From the NCBI GenBank assembly GCA_035421265.1, contig DAOLWP010000007.1, positions 1 through 22,158 of the forward strand: DNA of 22,158 nt, in the 5' to 3' direction. The notes beneath the pieces are model-generated. The model was given only the letters and a program-made list of their open reading frames with translations, did no database searches and was not told the origin of the DNA. The stretch comes from UBA6220 sp937870835. GTDB lineage: Bacteria > Patescibacteriota > Minisyncoccia > Minisyncoccales > Minisyncoccaceae. The stretch's first letter is position 1. Every line of letters begins with the position of its first letter. This document shows positions 7,446-17,300 of the stretch, piece after piece. Both the position numbers and the translations under genes were made by a program.

Positions 7446-8954
7446 ATGTATAAAACCACTATTGGCTTAGAAATACATTTTGAGGCAAAAACTAAAACCA
7501 AAATGTTTTGTTCTTGTCCTAATGAGGCAAGTAATATTTTAGATGATAAGCCCAATACCAATATCTGCCCAATTTGCATGGGACATCCGGGAACCTTACC
7601 GGTCATTAACGAAGAAGCTATCAATAAAATTATTATGATAGGATTAGCTTTGCATTGCCAAATTGCGAGCGAATCAAAATTTGACCGCAAAAATTATTTT
7701 TACCCCGACCTTCCTAAGGGTTATCAAATTTCCCAATATGATTTACCATTATGTTCTAATGGCTTTTTAGAAATTAAGTTAAATAATACCCAAAAGAAGA
7801 AAATAGGGATTACTCGGATTCATATGGAAGAAGATACGGGAAAATTATTACATACAGCAGATGGAGCAACTTTAGTTGATTTTAATCGCGCCGGTGTCCC
7901 TTTAATAGAATTAGTTACTGAGCCAGATATTAACAGCGCTGAAGAAGCTAAAAAATTTTGTCAAGATTTACAGTTAATTTTAAAATATTTAGATGTATCT
8001 AATGCTGATATGGAAAAAGGACAGATGCGATGCGAGGTTAATATCTCTTTAAATAAAGAGGGTGATAAGAATTTAGGCACTAAAGTAGAAATAAAAAACC
8101 TTAATTCATTTAAATCAGTAGAAAGGTCAATTGAATATGAAATTAAAAGACAATCTCAGATATTAGACAAAGGCGAGCCAATTGTTCAAGAAACGCGAGG
8201 CTGGTATGACGATAAACAAATTACTTTTTCACAACGAAATAAAGAAAATGCTTACGAATACCGCTACTTTCCAGAACCAGACCTGCCCCCTCTTCATATT
8301 ACTATTGAAAAAATTAAGACCATTGAAGGCCAAATGCCAGAACTGCCAGACCATAAAGCTAAAAGATTTAAGGAAGAATATAATTTAGATGACCAAGAAA
8401 TTGAATTTTATATAAAAAATCGCGGTTTTGCTGAATATTTTGAAAAAACAATTTCTGAATTAGTCTGCTGGAAAAATGACACAAGCCGTGAAGATGTTAA
8501 TGAAAAAAATTTTCAAGATTTAGTTAAGTTGTGTTCTAATTATATGATTACTGATTTTCAATCTTTATTAAAAACAGAAAATATTACTATTCCGGAAGAT
8601 TCTAAAATTTTAGAAGAAAAAATTACTCCTGAAAATTTTGCGGAATTAATATGTCTTATTTATTCCGGTTCAATATCTAGTAAAATTGCAAAAATTGTTT
8701 TAGCTCAAATGTATCAAACCAATGGTGATCCGTCTCAAATTATTGAAGAAAAAGGGTTAGCGCAAATTACGGAAAATGCTGAAATTGAAAAAATTATTGA
8801 AGATGTTCTTATTAAAAATAAGAAAGCAGTGGAAGATTATAAAAAAGGAAAAGAAAATAGTTTTTCATTTTTAATTGGTCAAATTATGGCTGCCTCACAT
8901 GGTAAGGCTAATCCCCAAAAAACCGCTGACCTTCTAAAAGAAAAATTAAAATAA
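7446..8954 (+). CDS. gatB: Aspartyl/glutamyl-tRNA amidotransferase subunit B
   Basis: Kinase-like subunit of GatCAB, which turns Glu-tRNA-Gln into Gln-tRNA-Gln (or Asp-tRNA-Asn into Asn-tRNA-Asn) in bacteria lacking GlnRS or AsnRS. The protein has 502 residues. It opens with TTIGLEIHFEAKTKTKMF and has a four-cysteine zinc site (Cys22, Cys24, Cys41, Cys44). The cradle motifs are NRAGVPLIELVTEPDI and MRCEVNISL, followed by KVEIKNLNSFKSVERSIEYE. The C-terminal helical and YqeY-like tail ends in GQIMAASHGKANPQKTADLL. Only one base separates it from deoC, so translation is probably coupled. gatA and gatC are not adjacent. The gene converges on miaBA, with 14 bases between the stops and no GC-rich terminator hairpin. 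Confidence 0.97.
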   Translation: MYKTTIGLEIHFEAKTKTKMFCSCPNEASNILDDKPNTNICPICMGHPGTLPVINEEAINKIIMIGLALHCQIASESKFDRKNYFYPDLPKGYQISQYDLPLCSNGFLEIKLNNTQKKKIGITRIHMEEDTGKLLHTADGATLVDFNRAGVPLIELVTEPDINSAEEAKKFCQDLQLILKYLDVSNADMEKGQMRCEVNISLNKEGDKNLGTKVEIKNLNSFKSVERSIEYEIKRQSQILDKGEPIVQETRGWYDDKQITFSQRNKENAYEYRYFPEPDLPPLHITIEKIKTIEGQMPELPDHKAKRFKEEYNLDDQEIEFYIKNRGFAEYFEKTISELVCWKNDTSREDVNEKNFQDLVKLCSNYMITDFQSLLKTENITIPEDSKILEEKITPENFAELICLIYSGSISSKIAKIVLAQMYQTNGDPSQIIEEKGLAQITENAEIEKIIEDVLIKNKKAVEDYKKGKENSFSFLIGQIMAASHGKANPQKTADLLKEKLK

Positions 8955-8968
8955 CAATAGCGCAAAGC

Positions 8969-11155
8969 CTAATTATTTATTAAAAATTTTTTAATTTGTT
9001 TTTCTGCTTCTTGCTGATTTTTTATCCACTTTATATTTTTATCTTTTTTGAACCAAGTAATCTGTCTTTTGGCGTAAGCAATTGTATTTTTAACAATATT
9101 TTGTTCAACTTCAAACTTAGATATTCTCCCTTGAAAATAATCCCTCCATTCCTGATAGCCGATTGTGTTAAATGGGGACAATTTAGAATTATACTTTTTA
9201 AACAAACTTTTAACTTCTTTTTCTAATCCTTGGGTCATCATTTTTTTCACTCTTTTTTTAATCCGTTTTTGCAACTCATCTGCCTGAACATTTATTCCGA
9301 GTTCCAAAACATTATAAAAAGGTTCTTGTAATTTTCGATTTTCCCAAAACGGCTTACCTGTTATTTTACAAACCTCAATAGCGCGCACTAAACGTCTTTT
9401 GTTTTGCTTGTCTATCTTTAAAGCTCCTTGCGGGTCTAATTTTTTATATATTTCAAACAGCTCTTCAATAGTTTTGGCCTCTAATTCTTCTCTTAATTTT
9501 CTATCCGGCTTAATTTTAAAAAAATCCAAGTTTTGAACTACGGCCTGAATATACAATCCCGTACCGCCGACTAAAAATGGAACTTTGCCTTTTTTAATAA
9601 TTTCATTAATCGCTGTAATGGCTTTTTCTTTATAAAGCGCGGCATTAAAATCTTGATTGGGCTCTAAAATATCAATTAGATAATGTTTGACCCCTTGATA
9701 GTCTTTTTGGGTAGGCTTATCTGTGCCAATATCCATTCCTTTATAAATAAGGCGCGAATCGGCTGAAACAATTTCACCATTATATTTTTTAGCTAAACGA
9801 ATAGCTAAATCAGTTTTTCCAGAAGCCGTTGGACCCACAATTACTATTAAATTAGGCTTCCCTAATTCTCCCTCTAAAGAATAGGGGAGAGCACGTTTAA
9901 CTTTTATATTTATAAATTTTCCTTCTAAATCTAACAGAGACGACCTGAAACGAATAGGTTTATTTTGTCGTGTTCGGCCTACACAATATTCACCTTGACG
10001 CTCATAAACTAAAACAGGAATTATTTTTTTAAGAAAAACTTGATTATTTTTTAAAGCTGTTTTCTCTAAGATTTTGGTTAACACTTTTTCTCTTCTTTTT
10101 TTCTCCGTTCGGCTAACATCATCTTTTAAGTTTGTATAACAATATGATTGGGGGCGCGGTGAATATTGAGAAATAAATGCCATATCAAAACCAATCTCTC
10201 TCATCAATTTAGCAGTTTGATTAAATTGTTTTTTTGTTTCAGAAGGAAAACCAACAATAATATCAGTGGATAAACCTAAAATTCTATCCATTCCTTTGCG
10301 TTCTTTTAAAAAAGAGCGTCTTAATTTTATAACCAATTTTTTATAATCTGCCGCGGTATAAGGCCGATTCATTTTGTGTAAAATTTTATCATCGCCAGAC
10401 TGGGCCGGTAAATTAAGATAAGGGGCAAACTTTACTGAATGGGCTAATGTTTGAATAAGTTTGTCTGAAAAATCTTTCGGGTGAGGACTTGTCAACCTAA
10501 GCCAAAAATCCCCATTAATTTTATCAATTTCTTTAATTAAATCCGCAAAATCAAGTTTTTCTTTTTCGGGCGATAAATAGTTATTAACATTTTCTCCTAA
10601 TAGCCAGATTTCTTTATAATTTTTAGAAACTAAATTTTTTATTTCTTTTAAGATACTTTTATAACTGCGACAAATTAAGGGTCCGCGAGTATAAGGAACC
10701 GCGCAATAAGTACAAAAATTATTACAGCCATTGCTTACGGGCACATAAGCACGAATTAAGTTTTGATAAATTGGCTGAATTTCTAAATAATTTTTAACCC
10801 TTGAAAAATATTTTTTATAACTGCTTAAAATAGCTGGCCAATTAGCAAGGTCTTTTTTATCTAAAACATAATCAAAAATTTGACCCATTTTTTCTTTATC
10901 AGAAGGCAAAATACACCCCGTTAAAATGCTCTTAAAGCCCTTATTATCCTTTTTAAGGCGCTTCAAACGATTAACTTGACCGTAAACTCTATCTACAGCA
11001 GTTTGCCTGACAGAACACATATTTATAATTAAAAAATCGGCCTGCTCAATCGTCAAGGCGAGTTTACATCCCATTGATTCAAAAATAGCCGCAATTCTTT
11101 CTGAATCTGACTGATTCATCTGGCATCCAAATGTAATAATATAATAAGATTTCAT
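8969..11155 (-). CDS. miaB-miaA: Fused MiaB-MiaA: tRNA A37 methylthiotransferase joined to tRNA dimethylallyltransferase
   Basis: One 728-residue chain carrying two successive enzymes of ms2i6A37 synthesis. The MiaB half (1 to about 430) has auxiliary cluster cysteines Cys11 (FGCQMNQSDS), Cys47 and Cys81, and a radical-SAM CxxxCxxC at Cys144/148/151 (GCNNFCTYCAVPYTRG). LPAQSGDDKIL, DIIVGFPSET and a TRAM domain (about 372-430) follow. MiaA starts almost at once at 434: P-loop GPTASGKT (441-448), SADSRLIYKGMDIGTDKP with Asp466, GGTGLYIQAV (530-539), TIGYQEW and RQITWFK. MiaA adds the dimethylallyl group to A37; MiaB then methylthiolates it, so domain order is the reverse of reaction order. No Met lies between about residue 325 and the P-loop, so MiaA cannot easily start separately. 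An AAAGGAG motif precedes the ATG by 13 bases. Confidence 0.95.
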   Translation of the reverse strand: MKSYYIITFGCQMNQSDSERIAAIFESMGCKLALTIEQADFLIINMCSVRQTAVDRVYGQVNRLKRLKKDNKGFKSILTGCILPSDKEKMGQIFDYVLDKKDLANWPAILSSYKKYFSRVKNYLEIQPIYQNLIRAYVPVSNGCNNFCTYCAVPYTRGPLICRSYKSILKEIKNLVSKNYKEIWLLGENVNNYLSPEKEKLDFADLIKEIDKINGDFWLRLTSPHPKDFSDKLIQTLAHSVKFAPYLNLPAQSGDDKILHKMNRPYTAADYKKLVIKLRRSFLKERKGMDRILGLSTDIIVGFPSETKKQFNQTAKLMREIGFDMAFISQYSPRPQSYCYTNLKDDVSRTEKKRREKVLTKILEKTALKNNQVFLKKIIPVLVYERQGEYCVGRTRQNKPIRFRSSLLDLEGKFINIKVKRALPYSLEGELGKPNLIVIVGPTASGKTDLAIRLAKKYNGEIVSADSRLIYKGMDIGTDKPTQKDYQGVKHYLIDILEPNQDFNAALYKEKAITAINEIIKKGKVPFLVGGTGLYIQAVVQNLDFFKIKPDRKLREELEAKTIEELFEIYKKLDPQGALKIDKQNKRRLVRAIEVCKITGKPFWENRKLQEPFYNVLELGINVQADELQKRIKKRVKKMMTQGLEKEVKSLFKKYNSKLSPFNTIGYQEWRDYFQGRISKFEVEQNIVKNTIAYAKRQITWFKKDKNIKWIKNQQEAEKQIKKFLINN

Positions 11156-11168
11156 AATTCACTAAAAA

Positions 11169-11175
11169 CTCCTTT
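11169..11175 (-). promoter_or_regulatory. Shine-Dalgarno-like AAAGGAG upstream of miaB-miaA
   Basis: On the minus strand AAAGGAG ends 13 bases before the ATG at 11155. It is the clearest Shine-Dalgarno match in front of any gene here; other starts are preceded only by A/T-rich sequence. The spacing is longer than the usual 5-9 bases, so use as a ribosome binding site is uncertain. A nearer GTG is out of frame. Confidence 0.4.
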
Positions 11176-11244
11176 ATTTAAAGATTGAGGGTAATTAAAA
11201 TTAGAAAACTGGTAAAGAATATTTTAAAAAATTAATTTTAAAAT

Positions 11245-12606
11245 TTATTTAGCCGTTTTTGGCATAACTTGGGGAGTAGCAGTAGTTTTTGGCAATCCAG
11301 AATTTGGTTTTACTAATGAATTAGTAACATTATCGCGGGTTGTTTTTTGAGATTGTGAATCAACTTGACTGTTTTTATTTTTATATTCTTGGCCGCATTC
11401 ACCCCGATAAAACTTCCATTCATCACATTCCTCTTTATTATCAAAAACACAAACTCCATATTGATTACCCTTTAAGTCTTGGCGAATTTCTAATTTATAA
11501 CCTTGCTCTTGGCAATATGCAGAAGCAGGATTAGGTAGATTAGATATATTTTGATTTTTCAAAAAATTAAAAGTTGAATTATTTAAAGCCTGCTTTGCCA
11601 ATTCAAAAATAAGTTCTTTTGACTGGTCGGAAATATCCAAAGAGTTAAACTGATTAATAAGATTTTCAAAGTCTATCTCTGGTTGGTTTAATGCATTTTT
11701 AGAAAAATTAATTAATTTTTCTTTATCACTATCAGGAAGTTTATTAATCTTTTCAATAATATCTGGATTATTATTTATTATTTGACGAGCTAAATTATTA
11801 AAAACTAACTCCCCATATTCTGGATTAGATTTTATTTCTTGAAAATATTTATTTAATTGCTCTTGTTCGTCTTTTGTTAAAGATGGGGATTGCATTGTTT
11901 CAGCTATTAAATTATCTTGCAGAGTTATAATTTCTTTTTTTAACTCATCGGGAGCAGCTTGGCTAATTTTATTAATTATTTCTATTTTCTTAATTTGTGT
12001 CGGCACAGCGTTATCGCTTTTAATTATATTATTAGCGATAACATTTTTTATATTTTCTGGTGACGCTAAATTATAGGAAGTAATGGTAAGGTCTTGAGCA
12101 GATTTAGTTTGCGCTGTTTCAATTTTTGATTTATCAACCATTGAAGCAAGATTATCTAAAATTTGCTGATGGGTAAACATCTGATTAGCAATTTTATCAA
12201 GTAATTTCAAGCTTTGAGGACTGTCTTTTTTCAAAACACTTGTTGCTTCTTTAACTTTTTGAACTTCCTTTTCATAACCATTAATAGCCTTATCAATTGC
12301 TTTTGTGTTATTTTGGTCTAATTCAGCTAATTTTTTTATTTCTACTAATTTTTGATTGGCAAAATCTAAACGTAATTCTGCTTTTTTGACTGGATCAAAA
12401 GCAAACAAATATTGAACTTCTCTTCCCACATCTTTTAAAAAATATAAAGGGCTATTGGGCAATATGACCGGCTTGGCTAATTCTTCTACTGAATTATTTT
12501 CAGCAAAAGCAAAGTTATTTAATCCCAAAATACAAAATATGCCCAAACAACTAACTGCCAAAACTAAAGAAAAAATTTTTAAGCAACCTTTAAAAGATGA
12601 TTTCAT
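11245..12606 (-). CDS. Secreted DUF5667-DUF333 protein of unknown function
   Basis: A 453-residue protein with a clear export signal: basic N-terminus, hydrophobic stretch at about 11-33 and a signal peptidase I site AFA/EN after residue 35. Cys20 and Cys25 lie inside the hydrophobic stretch; I see no lipobox. The segment from about 45 (VILPNSPLYFLKDVGREVQ, then FAFDPVKKAELRLDFANQKLVEI) matches what I know of DUF5667, a helical extracytoplasmic domain. A long helical, Gln/Asn/Lys-rich middle follows. Residues 359-408 (NPASAYCQEQGYKLEIR, QYGVCVF, EEWKFYRGEC-like) are a DUF333 domain with four cysteines, probably disulfide-bonded outside the cell. The tail is Ser/Thr/Pro/Lys-rich and disordered-looking. 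No function is known. DUF333 entries are sometimes labelled hemolysin, which I would not adopt. It lies between thrS and miaBA, 55 and 89 bases away. Confidence 0.85.
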   Translation of the reverse strand: MKSSFKGCLKIFSLVLAVSCLGIFCILGLNNFAFAENNSVEELAKPVILPNSPLYFLKDVGREVQYLFAFDPVKKAELRLDFANQKLVEIKKLAELDQNNTKAIDKAINGYEKEVQKVKEATSVLKKDSPQSLKLLDKIANQMFTHQQILDNLASMVDKSKIETAQTKSAQDLTITSYNLASPENIKNVIANNIIKSDNAVPTQIKKIEIINKISQAAPDELKKEIITLQDNLIAETMQSPSLTKDEQEQLNKYFQEIKSNPEYGELVFNNLARQIINNNPDIIEKINKLPDSDKEKLINFSKNALNQPEIDFENLINQFNSLDISDQSKELIFELAKQALNNSTFNFLKNQNISNLPNPASAYCQEQGYKLEIRQDLKGNQYGVCVFDNKEECDEWKFYRGECGQEYKNKNSQVDSQSQKTTRDNVTNSLVKPNSGLPKTTATPQVMPKTAK

Positions 12607-12661
12607 ATATTTTTATTTTGTTATATTTAATAATTAAACCCTTCAATTTAGTCTTAATAAT

Positions 12662-14281
12662 TTAAAGATTATTTTTGGATAACTCATTAAGCTTTTGAAC
12701 AAAATCTTCAATTTGTAATTCACCTAAATCAATTTTACCTCTTTGTCTAACACTAATAGTATTATTATTAACTTCTTTATCTCCTACTATAATTAAATAA
12801 GGAATTTTTTCTAATTCACCATCTCTAATTTTTTTGCCAATTGTTTCATTGTTGTCGTCAACCTTAAGCCGATATTGTTTTAATCTTTCTGCAACTTCAT
12901 AAGCATATTTTTGATGAGCCTCGCTTATTGGCAAAATTTTAATTTGTACTGGCGCTAACCAAAAAGGAAACGCTCCCGCGTAATGTTCAATTAATAAACC
13001 GATAAATCTTTCAAAAGAGCCAAGCAGGGCTCGATGAAGCATATATGGTTGTTCTTTTTCACCTTTTTCATTAGTAAATTCCATCTTAAATCTTTCTGGC
13101 AAATTAAAATCAAATTGTAAAGTAGAGCATTGCCATTCTCTACCTAACACATCTTTAATCTTAAAATCTAGTTTTGGCCCATAAAAAGCAGCTTCTCCCA
13201 ATTCTTCAGTAAATTGTAACCCTTTTTCAACTGCCACCTTTCTTAAAATTGATTCTGTGAGTTCCCAACCTTCATCGCTGCCGGCATATTTACTTTTATT
13301 ATTAGGGTCGCGTAAAGAAAGATAAACATGTACTGTTTCAATTCCAAATCCAAAAGCTTTATAAATATATAAAATAAAATCAATAACTCGTTTTAATTCA
13401 TCTTCGGCTTGATCCTTNNNNNNNNNNNNNNNNNNNNNNNNNNNNNNNNNNNNNNNNNNNNNNNNNNNNNNNNNNNNNNNNNNNNNNNNNNNNNNNNNNN
13501 NNNNNNNNNNNNNNNNNGGGGGGTACATACTATTAGAATAAAAACCCCAATGCCCAGAGTGTTCCCATAATTTACGATTGCCAATATGGGGAGTACGCAC
13601 TAATTCATAACCGTTTTCTAAGTGTTGTTTAAACCAAAAATCTTCAATAATTCTCCACAAAATAGCTCCTTTGGGGTGCCATAAAATTAAGCCAATACCT
13701 ACTTCTTCGTCAATATGAAATAAATCCAATTCTTTGCCTAGCTTTCGATGATCGCGTTTTTCTGCCTCGGCTTGTTTATTTAAATAATCATCTAATTCTG
13801 CTTTTGTTTCAAAAGCAAGACCATATATTCTAGCAAGCATTGGTTTTTTTTCATCACCTTGCCAATAAGCGCCAGCTATTTTTTGAAGCTTAAATCCTTG
13901 GGGATTAATTTCTTGGGTTGACGCTACATGCGGACCCTTGCATAAATCTATAAAATTTCCAATTTGATAAATAGAAACAGCATCTTCTTCTATTTTATCA
14001 ATTAACTCTAATTTATAGGGTTGCTCTTTAAATAAAGAACGCGCTTCCTCTTTACTAATCATTTTTTGATCAAAAATAAGATTTTGAGCAATTAACTCTT
14101 TCATTTTACCCTCTATTTTTTCCAAGTCTTCTTCTTCTAAACTAACCTTATCAAAATCATAATAAAATCCATTTTCTATAGCTGGTCCAATACCAAATTT
14201 AACTTCTGGAAAAAAATATTGCACGCTTGCTGCCAATAAATGAGATAATGAATGCCGTATTTTTTCTATTTGTTCTGACAT
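12662..14281 (-). CDS. thrS: Threonyl-tRNA synthetase without TGS domain; interrupted by an assembly gap
   Basis: Charges tRNA-Thr. The protein starts directly in the N2 editing domain, with HSLSH (His10, His14) and CKGPH (Cys114, His118) forming the usual zinc-like editing site. The N-terminal TGS domain of about 60 residues is absent and cannot lie upstream, because dnaE ends there. Motif 1 and EHSGHWGFYSNSMYP precede 100 N. After the gap come KDQAEDELKRVIDF, AAFYGPKLDF, QCSTLQFDFNLPERF, motif 3 HRALLGSFERFIG and the anticodon-binding domain from APVQIKILPIS. Comparison with E. coli ThrRS suggests about 70 residues are missing in the gap, including the zinc-binding Cys and motif 2. The true protein is then nearer 575 than 539 residues. 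The two flanks are in the same frame only by chance of the placeholder length. Confidence 0.93.
   Translation of the reverse strand: MSEQIEKIRHSLSHLLAASVQYFFPEVKFGIGPAIENGFYYDFDKVSLEEEDLEKIEGKMKELIAQNLIFDQKMISKEEARSLFKEQPYKLELIDKIEEDAVSIYQIGNFIDLCKGPHVASTQEINPQGFKLQKIAGAYWQGDEKKPMLARIYGLAFETKAELDDYLNKQAEAEKRDHRKLGKELDLFHIDEEVGIGLILWHPKGAILWRIIEDFWFKQHLENGYELVRTPHIGNRKLWEHSGHWGFYSNSMYPXXXXXXXXXXXXXXXXXXXXXXXXXXXXXXXXXXKDQAEDELKRVIDFILYIYKAFGFGIETVHVYLSLRDPNNKSKYAGSDEGWELTESILRKVAVEKGLQFTEELGEAAFYGPKLDFKIKDVLGREWQCSTLQFDFNLPERFKMEFTNEKGEKEQPYMLHRALLGSFERFIGLLIEHYAGAFPFWLAPVQIKILPISEAHQKYAYEVAERLKQYRLKVDDNNETIGKKIRDGELEKIPYLIIVGDKEVNNNTISVRQRGKIDLGELQIEDFVQKLNELSKNNL
13418..13517. other. Assembly gap of 100 N inside thrS
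   Basis: Exactly 100 unknown bases, a conventional scaffold placeholder. Protein comparison across thrS implies that the true missing sequence is about 200-220 bases, encoding the catalytic core around motif 2. A GGGGGG run, rare in this A+T-rich DNA, abuts the right edge at 13518-13523 (it encodes Tyr-Pro-Pro on the minus strand) and may have helped break the assembly. Confidence 0.99.
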
Positions 14282-14319
14282 AATTAATTTTTTTATTTTA
14301 ATTTTTATTAATAAATTTT

Positions 14320-17300
14320 TTAAGCCTCTAAAATTTCTTCTATGCTTTCAGCAATAATTTTAGGAGCATTGTCGCGATAATCTGCCCGACCAGTTATAGA
14401 AACTATTTTATTTTCTTGAAGCAATTCGCTACAATTTTCTAATGTTCTTGGAAAAACAACTACCTCAATTTTATCTGTTAAATCTTGTAGTTTTACAAAC
14501 ATCATTGGTTGTCCCTTTTTAGTAATAATTTTTTTAACATTGCTGATAATTCCACCAACTGTAACTGTTTCGCCAGCTATAATATATTTTTGATAGGGAT
14601 TAGTATAATCACGCACCATGCTTAAATCCATATTTATTTTTTTCAAGGACATTGTTTGCTTATCAAGCATTTCCTTAAATTTATCTAAGGGATGGCCCGA
14701 TACATATAAACCCAATAATTCTTTTTCCCAATTTAATCTTTCAGAATAATCAGCCGGCGGAACTTTTTCTAAAGTAATACCATTATTAATATTAAAACTT
14801 GCTGAAACTGAATTATCAAATAATCCTCGTTGTCCGCTTTCTTTAATTTTTTGATTTTTCTTGGACCAATCTAAAAGCTTTTCTAAGTTTAATAAAATTT
14901 GATTCCTTTCTCCTAAGCTATCAAAACAACCTGCTTTTATTAAACTTTCCATAGATTTTTTATTCAAAACTTTAGTGTCAACACGAGAAATAAAATCGTG
15001 AATATCTTTATAATGGCCATTCTTCTTCCTCTCGTCAATAATTAATTCCACAATATTATAACCCACATTTTTAATTGCCGATAATCCGAACCTAATTTGA
15101 TTTTTATTCGGTACCACACTAAAAGTGCTAAATGATTCATTAATATCGGGAGCCAAAACTTCAATCCCCATTCTTTTACACTCTTCAATTAATTCAGCAA
15201 TTCTTTCCACATCAGCGCCTTCTGCTGTTAAAACAGCGGCCATATATTCCACTGGATAATTAGCTTTTAAGTAGGCGGTTTGATAGGCGATAATAGCATA
15301 ACAAGCTGCATGACTTTTATTAAATGAATACATTGCAAACGGCTCAATCCATTGCCAAATTTCTTGCCCAATGCTTTCACTAATGCCATTATTCTTAACT
15401 CCATTAATAAATTTATCTTTTTGTTCTAATAAAAGTTTTTCTATCTTTTTACCAATTGCTTTTCTTAAAATATCAGCTTCAGCTAAAGTAAAACCAGCAA
15501 CTTCTTGGGCAATTCTCATAATTTGTTCTTGATATAAAGGAATTCCATAAGTAGCTTCTAAAATTGGTTTTAATTTAGGATGCAAATATTTAACAGTTTT
15601 AGTTTTATTTTTTCCAGCAATATAAGTAGGAATGTGTTGCATTGGTCCCGGACGATAAAGCGCCACCATGGCGATAATATCTTCTATATTAGTTGGTTTT
15701 AATTGTTTTAAATAACGCCTCATTCCACTTGACTCAAGTTGAAATACACCCACACATTCTCCTTTTTGTAAAAGTTTAAATGTGTTTGCATCATCTAAGG
15801 GAATATTATCAATATCTACATTAATGCCCCTTACGGCATAGATTCTTTTTAAGGTTTCTTCAATGGTTGTTAGGTTTTTCAAACCTAAAAAGTCCATTTT
15901 TAGTAAACCCAAACTTTCAATACCGTGCATTTCATATTGGGTAACAATTGTATTGCCATCTTGGCTGGGATGCTGAAGAGGAACCAAATCATCTAAGGGA
16001 TTAGCGGCAATAACTACGCCGCAAGCATGAGTAGAGGCATGACGAGCGCACCCTTCAATTTTTAAAGCTAAATCAATTAAACGGCTTGCTCGTTCATCTG
16101 AATTATATAAATCGCTAAATTCGTCTACTGTTTCTAATGTTTCTTTTAAGGTAAACCCTGTGGGAATCATTTTTGCCACTCGGTCGCAATAACTATATTC
16201 ATAACCCAAGGCTCGACCGACATCTCGAACAGCTGCCCGCGCGGCCATAGTCCCAAAAGTAATAATTTGCGCTACTCTGTTTCGTCCATATTTTTGAGCT
16301 ACATAATTAATTACTTCATCACGTCGTTCATCAGTAAAATCTAAATCAATATCGGGTGGGGATATTCTGTCAGGATTTAAAAATCTTTGAAAATATAAAT
16401 CATATTTTAAGGGGTCTACATTAGTAATATTAGTAAGATAAGCAACTATAGACCCTCCGGCTGAACCTCGTCCCGGTCCAACGACAATATGGTTTGATTT
16501 TGCCCAATTTACATAATCTTGCACAATTAAAAAATAATCAACAAATCCGGCTTTATTAATGACGCTTAACTCGTATTCCATTCTTTCTACAATTTCTTTT
16601 AATTTTTGATTTTGAATTTTATCTGAATTAATTTTTTCTCCATTTTTTGCTTGAGTTATTAAACTATTAAGTTCTTCTGAAGAAATTCCATATTTTTTAG
16701 GAATACCCGTATAACATAATTCGCGCAAATAAATAAAATGGTTTTTGTTGTCTGGCGTTTTAAAATAAGGAAGTTTAACTTCGCCCAATCTTAAATCAAA
16801 ATTACATAAATCTACTATTTTTTGAGTATTAGCAATTGCTTCGGGAACATCCCTAAAACTTTCTATCATTTCTTCAGTTGATTTAATGGAAAAATCATCT
16901 CCTTTCATAGTTAAACGTTCTTGGTCGTTTAAATCCGCGCCAGTGTTAATCAACATTAAAATATCTTGCGCTTCAGCATCGTCTTTATTTGTATAATGAG
17001 AATCATTAGTGGCCACTAACGGAATACCTGTTTTTTTTGATAAAGCTATTAATAGAGAATTAACTTTTACTTGCTCTGGCAAATTGGGATGAGGTTGAAT
17101 TTCTAAATAATAATTTCCGGAACCAAACATTTTTTCATACCGCCTCGCCGTTTGTTCAGCCTCATCAAATTTGCCAGCTAAAAGCAAAGAAGGAATCCGC
17201 CCCTGTAAACAAGCGCTCAAACAAATTAAACCATTAGAATGATTTTCTAATAATTCTAAATCAATTCTTGGTTTATAATAAAAACCCCTCAAATGCGCTT

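Noticed and set aside
8182..8388. Small plus-strand frame inside gatB
   Set aside because: It overlaps a strongly conserved region of gatB in another frame and encodes nothing recognisable.
8979..8995. AT-only palindrome as terminator between gatB and miaBA
   Set aside because: It lies inside the miaBA coding end, has no G-C pairs, and such palindromes are expected by chance at this composition.
8969..11155. The MiaB-MiaA fusion as an assembly or frameshift artefact
   Set aside because: Both halves are complete, the junction is one continuous frame with no ambiguous bases, and no independent MiaA start exists.
8969..11155. The radical-SAM half as RimO or MtaB
   Set aside because: The N-terminal GCQMNQSDS and the CTYCAVPYTRG stretch fit MiaB, and fusion to MiaA agrees.
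11221..11244. ATTTTAAAA / TTTTAAAAT inverted repeat after the DUF5667-DUF333 gene as terminator
   Set aside because: The nine-base stem has no G-C pair and would be unstable; no distinct U-tract follows.
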